64,000 nucleotides of DNA from Nannochloris sp. 'desiccata' (lineage: Eukaryota > Chlorophyta > Trebouxiophyceae > Chlorellales > Chlorellaceae): contig JAGTXX020000006.1 of NCBI GenBank assembly GCA_019044685.2, forward strand, positions 372,001 to 436,000, written 5' to 3'. How positions within the stretch are numbered: position 1 is the stretch's first letter; each line of letters opens with the position of its first letter. Under the pieces are notes generated by a model that saw only the letters and a list, made by a program, of their open reading frames with translations, was not told the origin of the DNA and ran no database searches. The position numbers and the translations under genes are program-made. Shown here piece after piece: positions 12,360 through 23,143 of the stretch.

Positions 12360-13400
12360 CTATTTACTTTCCACCTTCTTCTTCTCTCCAGAAGCTGGCT
12401 TCTCAGAACCAGCTCTTCCCGATGATGGCGTACTAAGTGTTGAAGCCTGTCTTTTGAAAGCTCTGTCATATCTAGATTCATTTCCACCACCACTTCCCCC
12501 ATCTCCTTCCTGTTTCCTTTTATTCCTTTTAAACGACGACATCCTACTACCTGACCTAGATTTCGGCTTTATAGCCGCCTTTCTCCTCTGCAAAGCGACT
12601 AAATACCGAGGATAAACAACGTCTACATTAGTTTTTATAGCTGCTCTGCTCGCTGTTGCTTGAGATTTAATCCAACTAATAGCGCTTTTCAAATCGTACT
12701 TCCACCGACAATGAATTTTTTCCGCTCTTGACATTGCCTTTGCTACCTCATACGTTCTACAAACTATACCACTCGGGGAGACGTACAACCTCCCATCAAG
12801 AACTTTGGTATCACGAGGTCCATCGAGAACCAAGTCTTTCACTCTCCAACCAGAGGGAAGTTTGGCAAGAGCCGCACTGGGCAGTAATTTTTCTATAGCT
12901 TCATTCGCAGCTCTGGAGGCGGCACCAGCAGCGCCTTCTGCAACTTCTTTATCACTCTCAATCTCATCGGCATTCTTACTAGAGCGAGCTTTCCTGCGAG
13001 CGAGAGTTCCTAATGTATCGCTATGACCTACAAAAGCTGCCTTGGTGTACATATTTTGGCCTGCAGCAGCCAGGGTGCGAGGTTTTGCTGCGGTTTTATT
13101 TTTTATCTTTTGAGGTGCAGAGCCACTTGCATCTCCTAAATTCGCTGCTGCCATTGTTGCTGCTCCTGCGTCTTCTCTTTCTTCAATGGGATCCCAGACT
13201 CTGGTATCATAGCAGCCTGCAGGAGCGTCTGTGCTAATCCAATTCGAGTTCTTGGCCGGGGGTTCAATGATTGACCCTTGATCGACCCAAAAACGTGCTG
13301 CTCCAGCTTCACGGGGCCCTAGCTTGCCTTCAAGTACATCAGCAAAGCTGACATATTCTTCAGTGATAAACACTGCAGGGGCCATGGTGTCTTCTGACAT
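12360..13400 (-). CDS. Methyl-CpG-binding-domain-like protein
   Basis: This single exon encodes 346 residues; I take the first ATG (13400), giving MSEDTMAP. The central part has the core of an MBD fold: LPSGWRVKDLVL, a variable loop, then YVSPSGIVCRTYEVAKAM, which matches the family pattern LPxGW...YxSPxGxxxRSxxEVxxxL. MBD proteins read methylated CpG in chromatin, although many plant MBDs have lost 5mC binding. The N-terminal region resembles no domain I can name (EYVSFADVLEGKLG). The C-terminus is basic and Ser/Gly/Lys rich, fit for nuclear import and DNA contact. It lies just upstream of the RFTS-containing gene on the same strand, which suggests but does not prove a shared role in reading DNA methylation. 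Confidence 0.7.
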   Translation of the reverse strand: MSEDTMAPAVFITEEYVSFADVLEGKLGPREAGAARFWVDQGSIIEPPAKNSNWISTDAPAGCYDTRVWDPIEEREDAGAATMAAANLGDASGSAPQKIKNKTAAKPRTLAAAGQNMYTKAAFVGHSDTLGTLARRKARSSKNADEIESDKEVAEGAAGAASRAANEAIEKLLPSAALAKLPSGWRVKDLVLDGPRDTKVLDGRLYVSPSGIVCRTYEVAKAMSRAEKIHCRWKYDLKSAISWIKSQATASRAAIKTNVDVVYPRYLVALQRRKAAIKPKSRSGSRMSSFKRNKRKQEGDGGSGGGNESRYDRAFKRQASTLSTPSSGRAGSEKPASGEKKKVESK

Positions 13401-13929
13401 AATTTTCTCTTTCCTTCCCACCGGCAAAGGTGAGCAACAAGATGGGAACCTTTGGCAGATTATTGCCTCGTAGCTTCCAAGCCTGAGATTTCGCGTTCTC
13501 CCTATAACAGTCGGTATGATTAAGGTTAGTGCATCATCTGGTACATGTTTATATCTCGTTGTAAAATAGATTGGGCTGCCTAGAGAAATGGCCCGTAATT
13601 AGATCAGAAGACTTGGCGTTCCAGACCTCGCCTTGCAGCTCCAAAATAAATCACTAAATTTATTTCATTACCAAAAATAATGAAGTGAAAGCTCTGCGAG
13701 GGCTAGCAGAGTAAAACTTTTGAAATCACGACTCTTTGGTTCATTTTTTTCTTCTTGGTCTCTTAGCCATTTTCATTACAATGTGCTGCCATTTCAATTG
13801 AAATTCTACATAATTGACTCGGTTCAATAGTATGCAGACACAGCTGAAGGCATTGTAGCTTGCGGTTTACTTTTCGTTGGACAAGGAGATGCACATGTTT
13901 TAAATTTTGTATAACTGTGAAAGTTAGCA
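13401..13929. promoter_or_regulatory. Divergent promoter region, MBD gene (-) and pseudouridine synthase gene (+)
   Basis: The 529 bp between the two starts contain no supported gene. AT-rich blocks occur near 13640-13690 and 13740-13800. No clear binding site could be named. Confidence 0.45.
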
Positions 13930-15394
13930 ATGTTCACACGTGAATTATACTCTGCATTGCACAGGATGCTGCTCGTAAGAGTGCCATTGCGGGCACCGTC
14001 AGCCATTGCTCGCACACAGCTCTTACTTCAATCCCGCAGCCGCCTCGCCTGCCGCCAACTTCCTCTACAGACTTCCTCACAAAGAGCTATTTCAACTACA
14101 AGACGCTGTCTAGCAAGGAGCTCGTCAATACCATTAGAAAGTTCTCCATTAAAGAAGGAGGGGTTTTTAATCCCTCAAGCGTGCCCTGCATGCGGCCAAA
14201 AATGTTTCCGTCCTTTGGTCCTACAACGGCATGTGCAACGCTGTTGCCCTGACTTACTTCTTCAACAGGGGCATGGAAGCACTGGTTTAGATTTCGCAGA
14301 AATGAATCAAGAAACGTTAGCAACGTGGCTTGACAATGCAAAGGAAAAGGAAATACAAAATCAAGAGCAGGCGGTAAGAAGATGGGGGGCGGGGGGGGGG
14401 GGGGGGGGGGGGGACGACTCTTCAAAACTTTTTTTCAACTTTTCAATCAGTCTATAGATTAATATTAATGACATTTTCTTTTCTTAAACCACCTTTTTCT
14501 TCTTCTTTTTTCCTACAGCTTGAAATAGCATTTAGAAAATTCGATTCAGGAGGCAATCGTCTACGCCAGGGCCCTCCAGAAATCGCTACAACCCTCAACT
14601 TCTCCCTCCCTCGAGCGGACCGTCTTCTAAAAGCTGCGATGCGTGCTGTACCCCTCCCCGCTGATCACGACCCTATCGAAGTTATCTTCGAAGATGACGA
14701 TTTTATTGCCTTAAATAAGCCGTATGGGGTTATTACAGCTCCAAAGCATCGCTACGTAGGGGGTAGCATGGTAAATAGAATTATCGGCCACCGAGGTGGT
14801 CTCGAGCCAGCTGTACTACACCGCCTCGATATGAATACGACTGGCGTTGTACTATTTGCAAAAAAACGTGATATAGTACCTGCTGTACATTTACAGTTCC
14901 GAGAGAAAACAGCAAAAAAAGAATATATAGCGTTAGTTGCTGGGGTGCCTCAATGGGAAAGTTGTGTGGTTGACGCACCGATTGGCCACAGCTCAATTGA
15001 GAAAGTTGCTCGTGCTGTGGTCGCTGCCGGCGATGATGGCAAGCCAGCAGTGACTAAATTCACAGTCGTTGCTTCCTCCACCACTGCAGATCTCTCTATT
15101 GGATCTCCAGGTATCTGTGCTGCTCCTGGGGTTGCTCATTTGACCCAGGGAGCGGCGTTAATTCGGTGTGAACCTTTGACAGGCCGGACTCATCAGATTC
15201 GAGTTCACCTAGCTCATGCTGGACACCCAATCTTGGGAGATGATTTGTATGGTGTGATGGGTCCATGGTTGGATAGACAAGCGTTGCACGCAGCGAGTTT
15301 GTCTTTGCAGCATCCAAGACTGAACAGCTCATTGACGGTGGAGGCGCCGTTGCCCAAAGATTTTGAAAATGCCTTGAAAATGGTTGGACTTTAA
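13930..15394 (+). CDS. Organellar RluA-family pseudouridine synthase with N-terminal C2HC zinc finger
   Basis: Two exons, 13930-14373 and 14519-15394, encode 439 residues. The 145 bp intron splits between codons (GCG|CTT). RluA enzymes convert uridine to pseudouridine in rRNA or tRNA. The catalytic motif HRLDMNTTGVVLFAKK (Asp nucleophile) is intact near residue 248. ALNKPYGVITAPKH and the C-terminal RTHQIRVHLAHAGHPILGD are also typical. Residues 1-55 are rich in Arg, Ser and Leu and lack acids, so a mitochondrial or plastid presequence is likely. About residues 83-110 form a CPxCG...H...C zinc finger that the bacterial enzymes lack. The S4-like segment (LPRADRLLKAAM) precedes the catalytic domain. 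The intron carries a very long G run. Confidence 0.88.
14385..14413 (+). repeat. Poly-G tract inside the pseudouridine synthase intron
   Basis: A run of 23 uninterrupted G (14391-14413), preceded by GGGGGGC, lies 11 bases after the GTAAGA donor. On the RNA this can fold into a G-quadruplex next to the 5' splice site. Confidence 0.9.
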
Positions 15395-15582
15395 AGTCAG
15401 CTTTAGAGCTGAATACGACTTTGTTCTTATTGTTTTATTTGATGACAACTAGTAGTGTCATCCATGAGCATATGTTATATATTTAAAGTGAATATGAATA
15501 ATTAACCCTAGTAAAGTACTATTAAAGAGGCGATAGTTTAGTAGTTCAGTGAAAATTCTTTGAGATCAACCTTGGAATTTTA

Positions 15583-17430
15583 TTAACTTTCTGTTTCTTC
15601 TTCTGGTCCCCAAAAGGTGACCCCACCCATCCTATCACTAGAAACTACCGGCATACCAGCCGGACTCCATGCGCATGCTATCACAGCCGCAGCGTCTTGC
15701 TGCTGAGGTGCTCTCCTTTGTGAGGCAGGTGGCTTTGCAGGGCGGAGTACCTTGGGGGCATTTGTTGTGGTCATTGTAGAAAAAGAGGAAGAAGAGGGAG
15801 CAGTTTTACCTGGGGAAGAAACTGTAGACGTCCCCAAATCCCATAAATACAGTGCACCGTCTTCAGAACCCGCTATTACATGACTCGCTGAAGGACTGAG
15901 CGCAGGAGTTGCCCAGGGTGTTTTTTCTACTTGAAATCCCGTCGCGGTGAGTCTGCTCCGCACCCGAAGCTCTCGAGTATCCACCACACAAATAGCACTT
16001 CCTCTTCCGCACGTTATGACAGTCCCGCCAGCGAGCGCAGAGACGACTGAATAGACTTCCCGCCCTGCGTGAAGATCAATTTCCTTAATTGCATCAGTGC
16101 GGGTTGTTCTCGAATCCCAAAATCTTAGTTTCCCATCAATATGACCTGTAACTATCAATCCAGAGTCGGGTAATATTGCCACACGTCGTGCAGTAGATAC
16201 CCGAAAAGTACGAGTGCACGTACCGGTACTAAGCTTCCACAGTTTTATCGTCCTGTCTGAGGAAACAGTGGCTACAACATCACTATCAGAAGGACTTGTA
16301 ACGACGCCAGTGACTTTACTTGCATGCCCAGTTAACGCTTTATTTGCTAATCGGCCAGTTCTCGTGTCCCAAATTCGGACTGCATTGTGATCTTCAGCGC
16401 CCAAAATGAATTTTCCGTCAACGGTGAAGGCAACATCATTTACTCCCTCGTGCGCGCCGCGAAGCTCAGAAAGAACGCTACACCGAGCAACATCCCACAA
16501 TCGTACAACTCTATCTGCTCCACAGCTTGCTAACGTGTTCCCAGTCGTGTCCATTGCTAGAGCATAACATGCTCCTGGGTGAATAGCAGGAAAGTTTTTA
16601 ATCATTTTTGATGGCAAGGCACCCCCTCCTACAGCATCTGCTGCTATATTCAATTGTTTCAAAGCTGTCTCCAATGGAGAAACCCCTCTTCGAGATGCTC
16701 CTGGTGCCCCTCCTGCTGCGCCTGCTGCTTCTTGCGCTAGGCCAGCTCGGGCAGTTGCCAATATTTCAGAAGCCTGGCGCTTGGCATTTTTTTCCATGTC
16801 TTCACACATCTTAGCCGTTTGATTCATCAGTTCTATTTCTTTGTCTTTCATCGATAGAAGCCGTTCAACCAAGTCGCGATTTTCTGTTTCCAGTCCGCTG
16901 TTCCGGACTTGGAGTGACTGAATTTCCGCTGCCCTAGTTTCTAGTTCTTTTGTAGCCAAATCTCTTGCGGCAGAGAGTCTGCTAGTATCTGATCGAAGGG
17001 TTCGTACTTCTTCCAGCAGCTTTTGTCGTTCTTGGCTCGCTTTTTCTAGGCCAGAGGCCTGTTGTGAATTGAGTTCTCGGACAATTTCAAGTTGTTGGAG
17101 CGCTTGAGCACGACCCTCCGCCGCGGCACTCTTTTCCTTGTAGACCGTAAGTAGTTCCGCTTGCAGCTCAGCTGCGCGCGATCGGGCTTCTTCCAGCTCG
17201 GCTGGAGAAGCTGTCGTGCGCTGTGCCTCTTCCACCGTCCTCAAGAGCGAGTCGTTCTCCACCCGAAGCTCCCCTGCTTCCTTGTCTAACTGAGCATTGC
17301 GGACCTGAACCTCGCGCAATTTTTGCACACAATGGAGGTAGTCGGAGACTATTTGGCTGAACGAGAGGGACTCCGAACGGGCTTTTTTAAGCTGATCTCT
17401 TACCGAGATGCAAGCTTGGGATCCCGGCAT
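15583..17430 (-). CDS. ATG16: Autophagy protein ATG16 (coiled coil plus WD40 propeller)
   Basis: This intronless gene encodes 615 residues. The N-terminus (about 5-45) is an amphipathic helix of the type that binds ATG5. A long coiled coil covers about 45-225 with heptads rich in Leu, Glu and Gln. From about 283 to the end lies a seven-bladed WD40 domain with clear blades ending in VRLWD, VRIWD, IKLWK, LRFWD and LYLWD. This is the ATG16L/plant ATG16 architecture, in which ATG12-ATG5-ATG16 directs lipidation of ATG8 on the forming autophagosome. Yeast Atg16 lacks the propeller, so this one is of the plant/animal type. A Ser/Thr-rich insertion sits before the last blade. It is convergent with the pseudouridine synthase gene and divergent from the bestrophin gene. 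Confidence 0.88.
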   Translation of the reverse strand: MPGSQACISVRDQLKKARSESLSFSQIVSDYLHCVQKLREVQVRNAQLDKEAGELRVENDSLLRTVEEAQRTTASPAELEEARSRAAELQAELLTVYKEKSAAAEGRAQALQQLEIVRELNSQQASGLEKASQERQKLLEEVRTLRSDTSRLSAARDLATKELETRAAEIQSLQVRNSGLETENRDLVERLLSMKDKEIELMNQTAKMCEDMEKNAKRQASEILATARAGLAQEAAGAAGGAPGASRRGVSPLETALKQLNIAADAVGGGALPSKMIKNFPAIHPGACYALAMDTTGNTLASCGADRVVRLWDVARCSVLSELRGAHEGVNDVAFTVDGKFILGAEDHNAVRIWDTRTGRLANKALTGHASKVTGVVTSPSDSDVVATVSSDRTIKLWKLSTGTCTRTFRVSTARRVAILPDSGLIVTGHIDGKLRFWDSRTTRTDAIKEIDLHAGREVYSVVSALAGGTVITCGRGSAICVVDTRELRVRSRLTATGFQVEKTPWATPALSPSASHVIAGSEDGALYLWDLGTSTVSSPGKTAPSSSSFSTMTTTNAPKVLRPAKPPASQRRAPQQQDAAAVIACAWSPAGMPVVSSDRMGGVTFWGPEEETES

Positions 17431-17701
17431 GGGTAAAAGCTATGGCGGGTCTGACCCTCTAATAACTTTTTAATTCCCGTTTATTTCAAATAACAATGGT
17501 CCAAGGTTGCTCAGTTTTGCAATTTATTATCAGTTAGCAGTGAGAAAGATTTATTATTTGAATTGTTTTTGAAGCTCGAAGCCATTTTGGCCAGCATTTT
17601 TCCACAAAGAACCATTAACTTATATTGTAACGTTTTAATAAAACTCTCGAGTGCAAAATAACCCGCAATGTGCCACCTTTAGGAATAGTAACATTATAGC
17701 A

Positions 17702-19023
17702 ATGTTCACTCATGACATGCATTCTATTGACGTGCCAGGAAGCCCAGTGTCCCCTAGGAAAGCCAGCGGTGATCGCAATGCAGCCACTGCCGCTCAACAA
17801 TGGGCTGGTGGACGCTCCTCGGTAGTCCCCTGGTGGATGTTTGAGACTCCCAACTTATTTAATGACCCGCCGATGACAGATGAATCTTGGGTAAAGCACC
17901 ACTCTTGGGTCAGGCACCTACCTGAGCCTGCTCGCTTCTTTTCGTTGATATATGGATTGTGGCCTATCATCGCTTGGTCTACGGTCGTTACTGTACTCGT
18001 GGGTCTTTATGCTGAGCTAGTACAAGTCAAAGACGGTTGGCCGAAAGCTGTGATGACAGGGTACCTACAACCTTTTATATTAACGTCGTTTGCTGTGGCA
18101 CTTTTGTTGGTATTTAGGACAAATAGTAGCTATGATAGATGGTGGGAAGCGAGGAAAAGTTTTGGCTTGATGTACAATGTAAGGGTTGATGGAGAATAGC
18201 ACAATTGTAGTTTGAATTTTTCAATTTTTCCACCCGTCTCTCTAAGCCCATATTATAATTTAAATCGGCTTATTGTTTATTATGCTGTGCTGTGCAGTGC
18301 GTACGTAATCTTGTCAGGATGACCTCAACCTGGCTTCCTCCAAAAGAACACGCTGATATTGGTGTTAACATCATTCGCTGGGCATCAATTTTAGGGGCAG
18401 CTGCTTGCACTTTCCTTCGAGATGACCCCAACTTTCTATTAGAGCACGAGGATTTACTAACAGAATCTGAAATGGATTGGCTTCTATCTCGTCCACAACC
18501 CCCAATTGCTGCCTTGCAAGTTATCTCCTCCTTACTTCGTCGCTCTAGCTTAGAAACCTATGAGCGCTGCGAAATAGAGCGGCAACTCGCGGCCTTTGAT
18601 ATCGTGCTGGGCGCCTGTGAACGGATTCGAAGGCAGTGCATCCCTTTAGCATATACACGACAAACCTCCCGTTTTCTGATAACATATATCACCTTCATGC
18701 CGTTTGGACTTTGGGCGTATACCCATTGGCTGACTATACCAATCATGATGGTTGTAACAATGTTGCTGGTCGGGGTTGAGAATATCGGGATCCAGTGTGA
18801 ACAGCCCTTAATGGTGCTTCCGTTATCCTCTTTAGCCGCTGGATGTCGGGCAGCTGTACACGGGGTGGGAATATCACAAGCTGGGGCCGCAAAGTTTGCG
18901 TCAGAGTCTGCATGTGCAGCTGCTGTGAATGCCGCTGCGGCAACGGCGGGTGCTACGATGAATGGAGAGCTAGGGGAATTTCCACCGCCTGGAATCACCA
19001 CTGTCCGTACGAAACAGCAATAA
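17702..19023 (+). CDS. Bestrophin-like anion channel (UPF0187/VCCN type)
   Basis: Two exons, 17702-18178 and 18298-19023, encode 400 residues; the 119 bp intron falls between codons (AAT|TGC). The protein matches plant and bacterial bestrophin-like channels. Its signature LLVFRTNSSYDRWWEARK (near 135-152) and the later FLITYITFMPFGLWAY segment with a GVENIGIQCEQP tail are typical. In Arabidopsis, VCCN1 conducts chloride across the thylakoid membrane and tunes proton motive force; in Chlamydomonas, bestrophin-like proteins carry bicarbonate. Which ion and which membrane apply here cannot be read from sequence. About four membrane segments are visible. I chose the first in-frame ATG. The C-terminus is Ala/Gly rich and probably disordered. 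Confidence 0.85.
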
Positions 19024-19049
19024 CGTATATGCTAAGATGCATAGTAGCA

Positions 19050-19083
19050 TATATATATATAGAGAGAGAGAGTGAGAGAGATT
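19050..19083. repeat. TA/GA microsatellite
   Basis: A short (AT)n run passes into (AG)n just after the bestrophin stop codon, in the region shared by the 3' ends of the bestrophin and copper ATPase genes. Confidence 0.85.
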
Positions 19084-19294
19084 GACAAATAAAATTTGAT
19101 CATAATTGTTCAAGTTAATAAATTCCACGATTTTTCCTTATTCGAAATTATTCATTCATTTTTTCTTTCTTTAAAAAGGTAAAGGCTGTATAATGATTAA
19201 TTCAACTCAATTCGTACTCAAAGATAATAGTAGCGACTAGATACAATATAGCAGAATATACACATGCAGCGCATTTTATCCTGTTTTATATCTA

Positions 19295-22200
19295 TTATTT
19301 CCTGACCACAATAGCCAGATCTCGAATTACCGCTCTCGGCTTCTGATATCTCCTTAAGAGCAAACTAGACCCAACCACACTCACACTACTCAACGCCATA
19401 CACGCCCCCGCTATCCACGGGGGTAATTGGAAATGCAAGCTTGGATAAAAACACCCCGCTGCTACAGGAATCATAGTCAAATTGTATCCTAGTGCAAAGA
19501 TATAGTTCCATCGGATTCTGCGAAACGCGGTTCTACAGAGGTCCAGCGCCATTAAAACATCTTCTAAATCAGATTTCATTAAGACGATATTTGCAGCTTC
19601 GATAGCGACATCTGCACCAGAACCAACGGCGATTCCCACATCAGCTTGAGCTAATGCAGGGGAATCGTTGACGCCATCGCCCACCATGCCGACAACTCGT
19701 CGCCCGCCCGCTTGCAGTTTTCGGACCGCCTCGACTTTCCCTGCAGGAAGCACCTCAGCATGGACATCAGCAATACCTAGCTGATCTGCTACAGCACGGG
19801 CGGTGCGCCAGTTATCTCCAGTCAGTAAAACGCAAGAAAGACCCATTTGATGCAGACCAGCAATGACGCCTCGAGCTTCAGGCTTGATTGGATCAACAAT
19901 TGCAATCACACCAACTGGTGCATGGCCAATAGCAACGATAACGCAGGTACAGCCACGAGATTCCATGTCTCGGATGTAGGTTTCGGTGTCACGGGAAAGA
20001 GCCGCGATGGAAGATTCTTGAAGAAGGCGTTGATTGCCGACCATTACGGCAACTTCTAATTCTTTTTTAATATTCTCGGTTGAGGAGGCGGCGGTGGTCG
20101 TAGGTGTGGTAGTAATAACTATGTTTGCAATCTTGCTGCTGCTGTTGTTGTTGTTGTTGTTGTTATTGGCGGTAGAACCAGGAGGAAGGTGTTGGAGAGC
20201 TGCTACTGCAGTCGCTTCAGGGAAATTGGCAGACAATCGCAGCCAGCCTTTCACCCCCTGCCCGACAACAACCTCGATTTCCGTTAACTGGTCTACTACA
20301 ACTCCAGATGCATTACCAGTGCCGTTACTCCTATGGATATTGCCGGGAGTGTTACTTTGGCTTCTTGCTTCTAGCGTATCTTCTTCAGAATCATGATCTA
20401 CTAAATTAAACGAAACATTTGGACCACCACCACCACGATGGTGAGAAAGTCCATTTTCCTTTCCACCGAGGCCCCTGCTGCCATTACTATTGCCCTTATC
20501 ATCAACACTCCACAGTCCAGGTTTCCACTTGCCCACTGCAAAATCCCGTGCAAATTGCAACACTGCCCCTGCAATAGGATGCTCACTGTTATTTTCCAAT
20601 GCTGTCGCCACTCGGAGAACAGCCTCAGCAGGGATTTCTGGTCTCAGCGCACGGAAATCCACGACATGTGGTCTGCCGGCTGTTACTGTTCCAGTTTTAT
20701 CAAAAACGATTGTCTGCACTTCAACTGCACGTTCAAGCGCATCTCCGCCTTTGATTAAAATCCCATGAGAGGCAGCGACGCCCGTAGCAACCATCACAGC
20801 GGTTGGAGTGGCCAAGCCAAGAGCACATGGGCAGGCGATAACTACGACCGCAATCCCAAATAACAAAGAAAATAAAAACACACTGCTACCTTGCGGAAGC
20901 CATGATTCAGGATACCACCCTGCCGTTCCAGCAATAAACCATAACAACCATGTTATTAAAGATAAAACAACTACTACTGGGACAAAGACAGCAGACACCT
21001 TGTCCGCAAAACCTTGGATTGGCGCTTTATTCAGCTGTGCTGTTTCTACAAGGCGGACTATTTGACTAAGTGCTGTATCAGCACCAACACGAACCGCACG
21101 GATGTACAATGGGCCACCCACGTTGACTGTACCGCCAAATACAGAGGCGCCAAGGGTTTTTCTCACTGGTTCCGACTCCCCCGTCAGCATGGATTCGTCC
21201 AAATAAGAGCTGCCATAGACAACTTCCCCATCTGAAGGTATTTTCGCACCTGGAAGAACCTTTAGAACGTCTCCACGGTGTATTAATGCTGTAGAAACCT
21301 CTTTTTCTTCAGTTTCAGAAGGATCAAACTCAATATTATCACTATCATTTGAATCTCCCAATTTTCTTTTTATGGTTGTTTCAACTACTAGAATAGCTGT
21401 TGGAGGTGCCAATTGCAACAATTTCACAATCGCTTCGGATGTCTTCCCCTTTGCAGCAGATTCTAGATACTTGCCAAATAATACCAAGGTAATCAACATG
21501 GCACTCGTCTCGAAGAAATCCGTGGGCTGATACGCGCCCGAGATGTGATGTGCTCTAAAATGATGATTCAGTATACTAATAACTGAATAAATGTACGAGG
21601 CGTTGGTACCTAATGATACTAACACATCCATATTTGCACGGCGAGCGCGGATCGCTTTCCAGGCACCCGAATGAAATCTCCACCCTATCCAAAATTGTAC
21701 CGGGGTCGCAAAGATCCATTTTATCAATTCATTCAACGGAAAGCCTAAAAACATGTGGGTGTAGATAAAACCCATGAGATGTAAAGGTGGGAAAACCATA
21801 GCAACCATGAAAACTGGGAGTGTAAGGGCTGTAGAAAGCAACAATGCCCTCCGGTAGCCTGCAATTTCTGCTGCGTTTTGATCTGAAAGATCAAATTTAT
21901 CGCCAGATTGGACTTCTGCTTCAAATCCAGCTGATTCTATAGCATCTATAAAATGACGAGGTCCAGTGGTGCCAGGATCGAATCGTACTTCTGCTGTAGC
22001 GGTTAAAAGATTGACCCCAGCTTCTGCGACGCCGGGAAGCTGCCGTAGGGCCGCTTCAACTGCAGACGAGCAGGAGGCACACGACATGCCTGATACATGC
22101 AGAGTGGCGACGTTATTATCTAATTTTGCTAGTGCTTTTGCATCGAACCCACAGTCTTCTATTGATTCTATTAATTGAGCTTCTGTGCTACTGCCCGGTG

Positions 22201-22834
22201 TGATGACAACTTCCGCTTGATGGAGCGCTAAAGAAACCGACGCTCTCTGTACACCAGGTATAGAGAGCAAGGCGTTTTCTACTGCGGAAGAACATGAAGA
22301 GCAATGCATGCCAGAGACTTCAAATTTAAAAAGCTCAGCTTGGGTAGGGGCGGCAGCTGTAGAGGAGACGACTCGAGCTTCAAATCCTGTGTTTTCTATT
22401 GTTTCTACAATTGTAGCCTCATCTAGTATTGAAGGGTTGTAAGAAACTTTCGCAGATTCACTTAGTAATGCTACGCTTGCTGATAAGACGCCAGGCAAAG
22501 CCCTACATTTAAAAGGGGGAAAACAAGATGAGAAAAAAAGGGGAGGAGCGTTTGGAAATGAAGCGCAAAGGGATGCAAATCTAAGCAGCGTCCCCAGCTG
22601 GAGGAATAGCTGCTCCAAATAATTGATATCGTATTAAACGTACTTGAGGGCGTTCTCTATAGCTGAAGAGCAGGATGAACAATGCATTCCCTTGACTGAC
22701 AAGGTGAGATGTATTGTGTTTGTGCTGCTGGATGGACGCTGGTCAGAGTCACTGACACGGCGTCCTCCAACAAGTGATACAAGCTCCTCCTCGGCGGATA
22801 CATCTTGCGGTTTGTTACCAAAGAAACGCTGCAT
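19295..22834 (-). CDS. Copper-transporting P1B-type ATPase (HMA7/RAN1-like)
   Basis: Two exons, 22834-22644 and 22502-19295, encode 1132 residues. The intron has donor GTACGT, and joining AA|G rebuilds the first metal domain (ENALKALPGVLSASV). Three HMA domains lie in tandem with GMHCSSC, GMHCSSC and GMSCASC metal-binding loops. The CPC motif of copper pumps (ACPCALGLATP, near 621), the phosphorylation site DKTGTVTAG (near 664) and the hinge VGDGVNDSPALAQADVGIA (near 1006) are intact. Such pumps load copper into the secretory pathway or export it. I see no plastid transit peptide, which favours a RAN1-like rather than a PAA1-like role. A low-complexity insert with poly-Asn and poly-Thr interrupts the nucleotide-binding domain. 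An upstream ATG at 23068 is in frame, but the stretch before 22834 looks non-coding. Confidence 0.92.
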
Positions 22835-23143
22835 CGTGTTCAGATTTAAAGACAAAATGAAAATCAATTTCAAACATAATCTGCAGAGGAAGTCATTTTC
22901 CTCAAGACAAGCCAAGCCTTGGCAATATCCATTATGCTGGAGACTATCTACACTCCTTGAGAAAAATGATAAATGCCTACTGAGACTTGTGCGAAGCGTA
23001 ATTTTGAATTGATTTTTATTAGCGCTCCACGAAAAATATTTCGAGCTGTGTAGCGACATAATGCGCATTGGTTGCTTGATAAGAACACGAAGAATAGTTA
23101 ACCTGAAACCAAGTAGATATCATATGATGCATGCTATGTCAGC
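22835..23143. promoter_or_regulatory. Divergent promoter region, copper ATPase (-) and LYR protein (+)
   Basis: Both start codons face away from this 309 bp stretch. I looked for GTAC-core copper response elements, the site bound by SBP regulators in Chlamydomonas, and saw no convincing cluster. Confidence 0.45.

Noticed and set aside
12029..13400. MBD gene as upstream exon of the chromatin reader
   Set aside because: The MBD frame ends in a clean stop, the reader has its own ATG, and I found no donor and acceptor pair that joins them in phase.
14096..14425. Minus-strand ORF starting with a long Pro run
   Set aside because: It is the antisense of the pseudouridine synthase exon and of the poly-G intron; the Pro run is only the G tract read backwards.
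22835..23143. Copper response elements (GTAC) in the copper ATPase promoter
   Set aside because: No cluster of GTAC cores was visible; isolated GTAC sites occur by chance about every 256 bases.
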